Origin: Brevibacillus sp.
Lineage (GTDB): Bacteria; Bacillota; Bacilli; Brevibacillales; Brevibacillaceae
Direction of reading: 5' to 3'
NCBI GenBank assembly: GCA_029240815.1
Contig: JARDZO010000161.1
Location: 1-12,913 of the forward strand
DNA length: 12,913 nt
Under the pieces are notes generated by a model. That model saw only the letters and a list, made by a program, of their open reading frames with translations. It did not search any database and was not told the origin of the DNA. The first letter of the stretch is position 1, and each line of letters opens with the position of its first letter. Position numbers and translations under genes: made by a program. This document shows positions 7,312-12,913 of the stretch, piece by piece.

Positions 7312-8400
7312 ATGAAGAAACGTTCTGTAGCGGTTCTGTCCTCTGCTGTACTCGTTATGGCATTGCTGGCAGGATGCGGAAAAGCAGATGAAAGTGCTCA
7401 GCCACAAACACCACCAGCAAATCAGACAGAAGGAAGCGGGCAAGGCAATCAAGCTGCGGATGCAAATGACCCATTGGCTCAGTTTCCTAAGCTGACTCTG
7501 CCGTTTACTGTAGAACCTACCGCTACCCTCGTGGAATATCAGGGTGGCACAATGAATGGGAAAGAGTTCGAAGAGTTCCTGCGTGTCATCAACTTCATGA
7601 ACCCACAACAAGGCGGCATGATTGAAGCGGCAGACGATAACGCATTGAAGGCATTTGCACGTGAATACACAGCGACCAAGATCATGGCAGCCCGCGCTGA
7701 TGCGGGAATGCAAAAAGAGTCCAAGGATCTGGCTGAAAAAACGTTTGAAAAGATCAAAAACCAATACCTGGGCTACATCGGCAAGGATGAAGCGAAGTTT
7801 GCCAAGCTGATGGAAGGCCAAGGTGTTACAAAAGACATGGTTGTAGGCCAGATGGCTTTGATCAACGATTCGATCAATGTATTGAAAAAAGGCATTGACG
7901 ATGCCACGCTGAAAAAAGAGTACGATAGCATGGATAAAGCCTCCCGTACAGTTGCATCTGTTCGTCACATCCTGATCTCCACCGAAAAACGCAAGCCGGA
8001 AGAAGCACTGAAGCTGGCGAATGATCTGGAAGCTCGTCTGAAAAAGGGCGAAGACTTCGCGAAGCTCGCAAAAGAGTTTACAGACGACCCAGGTAGCAAA
8101 GAAAATGGTGGTCTCTACGCTGACGCTGATGTAACCCAATGGGTACCTCAGTTCAAGGATGCAGCACTGGCTCAGCCGGTAGGACAAGTGGGGCCTCCAG
8201 TAAAAACGGATTATGGCTACCACATCATTAAAGTGGAAAGTCGTAAGGAAAAAGCATTTGATGAAATGAAAGAGCAACTCCGTGCAGGTGCATTGGAGAA
8301 AGCATACGATGCCTTTGGCAAAAACGAGCTGGACAAGCTCATTACCAAGTACAACCTGCCAAAAGTGAATCACCCGGCATCGGCACCAACAACGAAATAA
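7312..8400 (+). CDS. PrsA-type peptidyl-prolyl cis-trans isomerase lipoprotein (foldase)
   Basis: Encodes 362 residues. A Lys/Arg start and hydrophobic core end in the lipobox LLAGC, with C22 as the predicted lipidated residue, so the protein should be anchored on the outer face of the membrane. A Gln/Ser/Gly-rich linker (about 23-50) leads to a helical SurA/PrsA-like N-terminal part (about 65-205). A single parvulin domain follows (about 213-312), starting with SVRHILIS and closing with DYGYHIIKV. A Lys-rich helical tail and a short low-complexity end complete it. Such foldases help secreted proteins fold after export. The start is ATG 7312 with AAGGGAG 6 bases upstream. The B. subtilis mfd-spoVT junction lacks such a gene as far as I recall, so this is probably a paralogue rather than the orthologue of prsA; I leave the symbol open. 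It may supply a forespore or envelope foldase (inference). Confidence 0.92.
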   Translation: MKKRSVAVLSSAVLVMALLAGCGKADESAQPQTPPANQTEGSGQGNQAADANDPLAQFPKLTLPFTVEPTATLVEYQGGTMNGKEFEEFLRVINFMNPQQGGMIEAADDNALKAFAREYTATKIMAARADAGMQKESKDLAEKTFEKIKNQYLGYIGKDEAKFAKLMEGQGVTKDMVVGQMALINDSINVLKKGIDDATLKKEYDSMDKASRTVASVRHILISTEKRKPEEALKLANDLEARLKKGEDFAKLAKEFTDDPGSKENGGLYADADVTQWVPQFKDAALAQPVGQVGPPVKTDYGYHIIKVESRKEKAFDEMKEQLRAGALEKAYDAFGKNELDKLITKYNLPKVNHPASAPTTK

Positions 8401-8412
8401 TCGTTACACAAG

Positions 8413-8441
8413 AAAACAGGGACTTAAGTTCCCTGTTTTTT
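8413..8441 (+). terminator. Intrinsic terminator after the PrsA-like gene
   Basis: AAAACAGGGA (8413-8422) pairs perfectly with TCCCTGTTTT (8430-8439) around a 7-base loop, continuing into T8436-T8441. It ends the mfd-foldase unit. Confidence 0.93.
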
Positions 8442-8450
8442 CGTTTTCTC

Positions 8451-8479
8451 GCATATTCTTGAAACATGGGCAAATACTA
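8451..8479 (+). promoter_or_regulatory. Sigma-G type forespore promoter for spoVT
   Basis: GCATA (8451-8455) fits the forespore -35 pattern GHATR exactly. After 17 bases, AATACTA (8473-8479) matches the sigma-G -10 pattern CATnnTA at all defined positions except the first. It lies just past the upstream terminator. In B. subtilis spoVT is a sigma-G gene. The implied 5' leader is about 150 bases, long for a regulator of this kind and itself foldable. Confidence 0.6.
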
Positions 8480-8486
8480 TTATCAC

Positions 8487-8586
8487 TCGCTACCGCCCGG
8501 GGGAGAGTAACTGAAACAAGCTGGAAAAAGTTGCAGTCGCCACGCATAGGTAAAATTAGAATTTGAGGAAAAAATACAGGTAGCGA
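8487..8586 (+). promoter_or_regulatory. Foldable 5' leader of spoVT, candidate structured RNA element
   Basis: TCGCTACC (8487-8494) is the exact reverse complement of GGTAGCGA (8579-8586), closing an 84-base loop with 8 perfect base pairs. Inside it, ACTG (8510-8513) pairs with CAGT (8534-8537), continuing through CAA/TTG (8517-8519/8531-8533) and CT/AG (8521-8522/8529-8530) to a GGAAAA loop. GGTAG (8579-8583) could alternatively pair with CTACC (8601-8605). It matches no riboswitch class I recognise. The outer stem begins where the predicted sigma-G transcript would start. Structure by eye only. Confidence 0.4.
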
Positions 8587-8636
8587 ACCAAGCTTATTCA
8601 CTACCCACTTCTCTTAGGAAAGCGAGGCAACATGAC

Positions 8637-9179
8637 ATGAAAGCAACTGGTATCGTTCGTCGAATTGACGACCTCGGACGGGTCGTGATTCCTAAGGAGA
8701 TTCGTCGTACTCTGCGAATTCGTGAAGGCGACCCGCTGGAGATTTTTGTGGATCGTGATGGAGAAGTCATTCTCAAGAAGTACTCACCCATTGGAGAGTT
8801 GGGAGATTTCGCGAAAGAATACGCAGACTCTCTGTATGAGAGTATGAATCATACCGTATTGATTACTGACCGAGACACCGTGATTGCAGTGGCGGGAGCT
8901 TCCAAGAAAGAATATCTCGAGAAGCCGATTGGGAGTATTGTTGAGAAATGCCTAGAGGAACGCAAAACCCGTTTGGAGAAAAATGCAGGCTCGTATGAGA
9001 TTTGCCGCGATATGAGTGAGACGTATGGGTCCTTCGTCGTCGCTCCGATCGTGGCCGGAGGAGACCCGATTGGTTCGGTTATCCTGCTCAATAAAAATGA
9101 GTCGACCAAGATGAGTGATCTGGAAATGAAAATGTCGGAGACTGCCGCAGGATTCTTGGCAAAACAAATGGAACAGTAG
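8637..9179 (+). CDS. spoVT: Stage V sporulation protein T, AbrB-family forespore regulator
   Basis: Encodes 180 residues (B. subtilis SpoVT 178). The N-terminal part (about 1-52) is an AbrB/MazE-type swapped-hairpin DNA-binding domain with GIVRRIDDLGRVVIPKEIRR. The C-terminal part (about 56-178) is a GAF-like regulatory domain. In sporulating Bacillus SpoVT acts in the forespore, raising or lowering sigma-G-dependent genes, and affects coat and germination traits. The start is ATG 8637, with AGGAAAGCGAGG (8616-8627) upstream. An alternative ATG at 8632 is followed by one Thr codon and a stop that overlaps the real start. The gene is bounded by terminators on both sides, so it is monocistronic, with its own forespore-type promoter. 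The ligand of the GAF domain is unknown to me. Confidence 0.97.
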   Translation: MKATGIVRRIDDLGRVVIPKEIRRTLRIREGDPLEIFVDRDGEVILKKYSPIGELGDFAKEYADSLYESMNHTVLITDRDTVIAVAGASKKEYLEKPIGSIVEKCLEERKTRLEKNAGSYEICRDMSETYGSFVVAPIVAGGDPIGSVILLNKNESTKMSDLEMKMSETAAGFLAKQMEQ

Positions 9180-9191
9180 ACGAAAAGCCAG

Positions 9192-9221
9192 AAAACAGCC
9201 TCGATGATCGGGGCTGTTTTT
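9192..9221 (+). terminator. Intrinsic terminator after spoVT
   Basis: AAAACAGCCTCG (9192-9203) pairs with CGGGGCTGTTTT (9209-9220) over 12 bp with one T/G wobble and a 5-base ATGAT loop, followed by one more T. It starts 12 bases after the stop codon. Confidence 0.93.
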
Positions 9222-9231
9222 GTGTTGCACA

Positions 9232-9254
9232 GATAGGAATTTAGGTTTCCTATC
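9232..9254. repeat. Perfect 8-bp inverted repeat with 7-base spacer
   Basis: GATAGGAA (9232-9239) and TTCCTATC (9247-9254) are exact reverse complements. The element lies between the spoVT terminator and the yabM promoter. It has no T-tail, so it is not a standard terminator. It may be an operator or a remnant hairpin. Confidence 0.5.
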
Positions 9255-9271
9255 CAGCACAAGTGCAACTA

Positions 9272-9299
9272 TGGCTCCTCCAAAAGCTTGGAGTCGCCA
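9272..9299. repeat. Two-part inverted repeat upstream of the yabM promoter
   Basis: CTCCAA (9278-9283) pairs with TTGGAG (9288-9293) around an AAGC loop. After a symmetric 2x2 internal loop (TC on both sides), TGGC (9272-9275) pairs with GCCA (9296-9299). It is followed by AGTTTTCT, a poor T-tract. It sits about 45 bases before the -10 of yabM, so it could be a DNA operator or a weak second terminator. Confidence 0.45.
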
Positions 9300-9341
9300 A
9301 GTTTTCTAGGTCCTCAAGTTTTCTTTATCTCCAAACGCATG

Positions 9342-9350
9342 TGGTATAAT
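9342..9350 (+). promoter_or_regulatory. Sigma-A extended -10 promoter for yabM-mazG-rqcP
   Basis: TGGTATAAT (9342-9350) is a perfect extended -10 (TGnTATAAT). The -35 region about 17-18 bases upstream (TTCTTT/TCTTTA near 9321-9327) is poor, which extended -10 promoters tolerate. The predicted transcript start near 9357 lies about 12 bases before the Shine-Dalgarno of yabM. Confidence 0.7.
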
Positions 9351-9389
9351 GTACAAAGTTTCTGGTTGGAGAGGAGAAATTTCACTCAT

Positions 9390-11024
9390 ATGGCTCAAGA
9401 AAAGGCTTCAGTACAATTTGTGAAAGGCGCCGCGATTCTCGGGGTTGCCGGTCTTGTCTCCAAGCTGTTGGGCGCCGTATACCGCATTCCGTATCAAAAT
9501 ATTGCCGGTGACATCGGTCTGTACGTATACATGCAAGTTTACCCGCTGTATACCACCCTGTTAATTTTAGCGACGGCGGGTTTTCCGATTGCCATTTCCA
9601 AGATTGTTTCCGAGCGAGTGGCAGTGGGCGACGCGATCGGAGCACGTCGAGCATTTCGTATTGCCAGTATTGCACTGGTCGTACTCGGTTTGTTTTTCTT
9701 TCTGTTGTTGTATAGCGGGGCACCGATGATTGCTCAGTTCATGGGGGATGAGCATTTGACCACTCCGCTTCGGGCGGTTGCCTGGTCGTTGCCGCTAGTA
9801 CCTATGGCGGCAATTTTGCGAGGATATTTTCAAGGCCATCAGAATATGATGCCCACAGGTGTTTCGCAAGTGATCGAGCAGTTGATTCGGGTCATCTTCA
9901 TCCTCCTGACTGCTTTCTGGGCGATGAATGTGTACCAGGATGCCTATCTTGCAGGGACAGGCGCAGTATTTGCCGCTTTTCCTGGTGGAGTGGCAGCTGT
10001 TCTCGTTTTGCTGTGGTATTGGCGCAAGGACAAGCAGATCAGGCAGATGGACGCGAATCAAGAGCAGTCTGCTGGTGTCGCTGAATGGACCAACCGCCAA
10101 GTTTTGCGCAGCCTTTTGTATTACGCATTGCCGATATGCATGGGAGCTCTGGTGTTGCCGCTCATTCCGCTGGTAGACTCGGTCACGGTCGTGAACATGC
10201 TGCAGTGGAGTGGGATGCAGGAAGATCTCGCCAAGCTGGCTAAGGGAGCGTTTGACCGTGGACAGCCTCTCATTCAGTTTGGAACCTTTTTTGCCACCTC
10301 TCTTTCTCTTGCCTTGGTGCCAGCGATTAGTGAAGCTGTGGCACAGCGTCAAAATCAGCTGATCGCCAACCGCGCGGAGATCGCGATCCGCCTGACCTTT
10401 TTGTTGGGACTCCCGGCGTCGTTTGGACTGGCTCTGTTGGCAGAGCCGATCAATGTGATGCTCTATGGCGATAATAGTGGTACAGAAGCGCTCGCCGTGC
10501 AATCCTTCACGATTCTCTTTGCGACTTTGAGTATCGCTAGTGCTGGTATTCTTCAGGGACTGGGACGGGTCATGCGGCCAGCGCGCAATCTGTTTATCGG
10601 CGTTTTGGTCAAGCTAATCATGAATCTGGCATTAGTCCCATTCTGGGGAATATCCGGGGCAGCTATATCGACAGTACTCGCCTATCTGGTAGCGATGGGA
10701 CTGAACGTGCTGGCAGTTAAGAAATACACCGGAGCACAGATTGGTATTCGCCAGACGGTGTTGAAGCCATTTATCTCCGTGCTGATCATGTCAGTCGTGG
10801 TAGTAGTGGTCGAATGGGGAGCAACCGCCCTTTTAGGCAACATGCCTGGCCCAGAGCGACTGTTCCATACCATCATCGGTTTAGTAGCTGTCGGTTGCGG
10901 AGCGCTAGTCTATCTGTTGGCTCTCCTCAAGACGGGTGGATTGACACGTACCGACATTCAGTTTTTACCGAAAGGCAAGCGGATTGCTTCGCTGCTCACC
11001 AGGCTGCATCTGTTACCGAAATAA
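9390..11024 (+). CDS. yabM: Polysaccharide/lipid flippase of the SpoVB/MurJ (MOP) family
   Basis: Encodes a 544-residue polytopic membrane protein of the MOP exporter superfamily, the group that includes SpoVB, MurJ and Wzx flippases for lipid-linked wall or polysaccharide precursors. I see about 13-14 hydrophobic segments. The N-terminus VKGAAILGVAGLVSKLLG and the following YRIPYQNIAG are typical of the SpoVB-like branch. The position between spoVT and mazG is that of B. subtilis yabM, hence the symbol; many annotations call such proteins SpoVB. I chose ATG 9390 because GGAGAGGAG (9368-9376) lies upstream, although at a longish 13-base spacing, and because the promoter falls inside the 34-codon extension available from 9288. 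The substrate cannot be told from the sequence. Confidence 0.9.
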   Translation: MAQEKASVQFVKGAAILGVAGLVSKLLGAVYRIPYQNIAGDIGLYVYMQVYPLYTTLLILATAGFPIAISKIVSERVAVGDAIGARRAFRIASIALVVLGLFFFLLLYSGAPMIAQFMGDEHLTTPLRAVAWSLPLVPMAAILRGYFQGHQNMMPTGVSQVIEQLIRVIFILLTAFWAMNVYQDAYLAGTGAVFAAFPGGVAAVLVLLWYWRKDKQIRQMDANQEQSAGVAEWTNRQVLRSLLYYALPICMGALVLPLIPLVDSVTVVNMLQWSGMQEDLAKLAKGAFDRGQPLIQFGTFFATSLSLALVPAISEAVAQRQNQLIANRAEIAIRLTFLLGLPASFGLALLAEPINVMLYGDNSGTEALAVQSFTILFATLSIASAGILQGLGRVMRPARNLFIGVLVKLIMNLALVPFWGISGAAISTVLAYLVAMGLNVLAVKKYTGAQIGIRQTVLKPFISVLIMSVVVVVVEWGATALLGNMPGPERLFHTIIGLVAVGCGALVYLLALLKTGGLTRTDIQFLPKGKRIASLLTRLHLLPK

Positions 11025-11088
11025 GCGATGCGGGTGCTTTTCGCTGAACCGCGGTCGCTAAGGTTTACTTAAAAAGGAGGCGTGACGA

Positions 11089-12576
11089 TTGGCAACAACC
11101 AAGCACATGATAATGGTAGTTGGTCTGGGTGCAGGAGACCTCGATCAATTGCCCTATGGAATCTATCGGACGCTAAAACAGGCCCAGCATCTATACTTGC
11201 GTACGCAGGAGCATCCAGTCGTCGCGCAGCTGAGCGTGGAGAACATCGCTTTTGCGTCCTTTGATGAGATATACGAGCAACACGAATCGTTCGAGGAAGT
11301 GTACGCAGACATCGTAGAAAAACTGTTTGTGAGTGCACAGCAGCATGGTGAGATCGTTTACGCCGTACCCGGACATCCCCTTGTAGCAGAACGCACGGTA
11401 CAGCTACTGCTGGAGCAAGGACCCGACCGTGGGGTGCAAATCGAAATTGGCGGTGGGCAAAGCTTCATTGACCCTCTGTTTGCACGGCTGAAAATCGATC
11501 CGATCGAAGGGTTTTCGTTGCTCGACGGAACCGCACTGAAAACGGATCAAGTATCTCCAGGGCTGCACACGATCATCGCGCAGGTGTACGACGTGTTTGT
11601 CGCATCGGATGTCAAACTGACGCTCATGGAAGTTCTACCCGATGATTTTCTCGTGACGGTTGCCACTGCGGTCGGTGTAGCGGGACAGGAACGGATTGAG
11701 ACAGTTCCGTTGTATGAGCTCGATCGACTGGACCATTTTGGGAACCTGTCACTCGTTTATGTGCCGCCAGCTCGTGATGAGCGCATTTCCTATCGGCAGT
11801 TTTCCTATCTCAAGGACATCGTGGCGATCTTGCGCAGTCCAGACGGTTGCCCATGGGATCGGGAGCAGACGCATCAGAGCATCCGCAAGAACCTGATCGA
11901 GGAGACGTACGAGGTATTGGAAACAATCGACGATGAAGATTCGGATGCCATGTGCGAGGAGCTGGGTGATCTGTTGATGCAGATCATGCTGCATTCGCAA
12001 ATCGCTTCCGAGGATGGATATTTTACCGTTGATGATGTGGTTGCGACGCTCAACGAAAAGCTTGTCCGTCGTCATCCGCATGTATTTGGAGAGAAGAGTG
12101 CCAATGATTCCGAGGAGGCGCTGGCTAACTGGCAGGAAATCAAAGCTCAGGAAAAAGCGGCAAAGGGAATTGATACGACGATCCAATCAAAGTTGGCCGG
12201 AATTCCTCGCGATCTTCCAGCACTGATGTACGCCTACAAGCTGCAGAAGAAAGCTGCTCAGGTGGGATTCGATTGGGACGATGTAGCTGACGTCTATGGT
12301 AAAGTAGAGGAAGAGTATCGTGAGCTTCGAGAAGCAACAGAAGAGGAACGGGCGGGCGAGCTGGGTGATCTGCTGTTTGCCGTCGTCAATCTGGCCCGTT
12401 TCATGGGTCTCGACCCTGAAGAAGCCTTGGCTTTGACCAATAACAAGTTCAAACAACGTTTTTCTTATATTGAAGATAAGCTCCGTGAGGCAGGCAAGTC
12501 TTTTGACGATACTGATCTGAAAGAGATGGATCAGTGGTGGGAAGAAGCCAAGCAACTCGGGAAAAGGAGAGGATAG
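11089..12576 (+). CDS. mazG: Nucleoside triphosphate pyrophosphohydrolase MazG with tetrapyrrole-methylase-like domain (YabN)
   Basis: A two-part protein of 495 residues (B. subtilis YabN ~489). Residues of about 5-225 form a tetrapyrrole (SAM-dependent) methylase-like domain, starting IMVVGLGAGDLDQLPYG and including YAVPGHPLVAE. Residues of about 240-490 hold MazG, which hydrolyses NTPs to NMP and pyrophosphate and is thought to clean non-standard nucleotides. It carries GCPWD (253-257), the first metal motif E271/E272/E275 with E291 and D294, and a second MazG repeat with E408/E409/E412 and E424/D427. The start is TTG 11089, chosen because AAAAAGGAGG (11071-11080) lies 8 bases upstream; the GTG at 11082 is out of frame. 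It follows yabM after 64 bases without a terminator. What the methylase-like half does in this fusion is not clear to me. Confidence 0.95.
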   Translation: MATTKHMIMVVGLGAGDLDQLPYGIYRTLKQAQHLYLRTQEHPVVAQLSVENIAFASFDEIYEQHESFEEVYADIVEKLFVSAQQHGEIVYAVPGHPLVAERTVQLLLEQGPDRGVQIEIGGGQSFIDPLFARLKIDPIEGFSLLDGTALKTDQVSPGLHTIIAQVYDVFVASDVKLTLMEVLPDDFLVTVATAVGVAGQERIETVPLYELDRLDHFGNLSLVYVPPARDERISYRQFSYLKDIVAILRSPDGCPWDREQTHQSIRKNLIEETYEVLETIDDEDSDAMCEELGDLLMQIMLHSQIASEDGYFTVDDVVATLNEKLVRRHPHVFGEKSANDSEEALANWQEIKAQEKAAKGIDTTIQSKLAGIPRDLPALMYAYKLQKKAAQVGFDWDDVADVYGKVEEEYRELREATEEERAGELGDLLFAVVNLARFMGLDPEEALALTNNKFKQRFSYIEDKLREAGKSFDDTDLKEMDQWWEEAKQLGKRRG

Positions 12577-12579
12577 TTC

Positions 12580-12873
12580 ATGAGACTAGACAAGTACTTA
12601 AAAGTATCCCGTCTGATCAAGCGTCGTACGCTGGCCAAAGAGGTTTGCGACAAAGGACGTGTCGAAATCAATGATCGGCAGGCGAAATCCTCCAGCAACG
12701 TAAAGATTGGAGACAAGCTGGCGATCCGATTCGGACAAAAAATCGTTTCGGTAAAAGTGGAAGACATCAAGGAGAATCCTCGCAAAGAAGAAGCGGCTTC
12801 GCTCTACACGGTGATCGGCGAAGTGCCAGTACCAAGAGATGAAAAAGAAGAGGATGCTTACATCAAAGGTTAG
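12580..12873 (+). CDS. rqcP: RqcP (YabO), S4-domain ribosome-associated quality control factor
   Basis: Encodes 97 residues, about ten more than B. subtilis RqcP. The S4 RNA-binding fold fills the first ~60 residues (MRLDKYLKVSRLIKRRTLAK, then VEINDRQAK and IGDKLAIRFG). The remainder is charged and ends in an acidic Lys/Glu-rich tail. RqcP works with RqcH on stalled 50S subunits to add C-terminal alanine tails that mark aborted peptides for degradation. ATG 12580 lies 3 bases past the mazG stop. Its Shine-Dalgarno AAAGGAGAGG lies inside the end of mazG, so translation is probably coupled. It is closely related to Hsp15 proteins, but size and location favour RqcP. Confidence 0.95.
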   Translation: MRLDKYLKVSRLIKRRTLAKEVCDKGRVEINDRQAKSSSNVKIGDKLAIRFGQKIVSVKVEDIKENPRKEEAASLYTVIGEVPVPRDEKEEDAYIKG

Positions 12874-12883
12874 ACAGCGATTC

Positions 12884-12913
12884 AAGACTGCCCCATAGCG
12901 GGTAGTCTTTTTT
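12884..12913 (+). terminator. Intrinsic terminator after rqcP, at window end
   Basis: AGACTGCCC (12885-12893) pairs with GGGTAGTCT (12900-12908) with one G/T wobble and a 6-base loop, followed by T12908-T12913, where the window ends. It appears to close the yabM-mazG-rqcP unit. Confidence 0.88.

Noticed and set aside
7171..8373. A 400-codon open frame on the minus strand across the end of mfd and the whole PrsA-like gene
   Set aside because: It lies antisense to well-identified genes, its translation is Cys/Phe/His-rich with no recognisable domain, and it has no clear ribosome binding site. It looks like a by-product of the codon use of the sense gene.
8487..8586. Known riboswitch (c-di-GMP, c-di-AMP, glycine, T-box) in the spoVT leader
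   Set aside because: Fragments such as GGGGGAGAG and CACGCATAGG recall parts of known classes, but the conserved cores are missing.
9288..9389. 34-codon extension of yabM from ATG 9288
   Set aside because: The extended -10 promoter and the Shine-Dalgarno lie inside it, and the added residues do not resemble the family N-terminus.
9795..10502. A 235-codon minus-strand frame inside yabM
   Set aside because: It is antisense to a clear multi-span membrane protein, and its Arg/His/Gln-rich translation shows no domain.

Overview
The window is a stretch of chromosome from an endospore-forming Firmicute. Its gene order closely follows the Bacillus subtilis prs-ctc-pth-fin-mfd-spoVT-yabM-yabN-rqcP region. 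Three things suggest a Paenibacillaceae member, with Brevibacillus my best guess: roughly 50% GC, a PrsA-type foldase between mfd and spoVT, and a membrane-anchored spermidine-synthase-like gene between ctc and pth. The genus is an inference from overall look, not from any search. All recognised genes are on the + strand.

Layout: (1) the 3' part of prs (1-705); (2) a structured gap (706-839), then ctc/L25 with its terminator; (3) a spermidine-synthase-like gene with its own terminator; (4) pth, then fin, with a sigma-G-like promoter just upstream of fin; (5) after a terminator, mfd and a PrsA-like lipoprotein gene, closed by another terminator; (6) spoVT behind a sigma-G-like promoter and a 5' leader that can fold, then a terminator; (7) yabM (SpoVB/MurJ-type flippase), mazG (YabN) and rqcP (YabO) behind an extended -10 promoter, closed by a terminator at the window edge. 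In B. subtilis much of this region reads as a longer run; here strong hairpin-plus-T terminators cut it into short units.

The genes mix housekeeping translation and nucleotide functions (Prs, L25, peptidyl-tRNA hydrolase, MazG, RqcP), transcription-coupled repair (Mfd) and forespore regulation (Fin, SpoVT). Fin inhibits early forespore sigma factor activity and SpoVT tunes late forespore sigma-G genes, so the two candidate forespore promoters fit the biology.

I see no mobile element, CRISPR array, tRNA or rRNA, and no wholly unknown gene system. The most interesting signals are regulatory RNA candidates. One is a terminator-like hairpin whose 3' arm is the ctc ribosome binding site. The other is an 8-bp long-range stem that would begin at the predicted 5' end of the spoVT transcript. 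The spermidine-synthase-like protein, which has lost several family substrate-binding residues, is also worth a second look.
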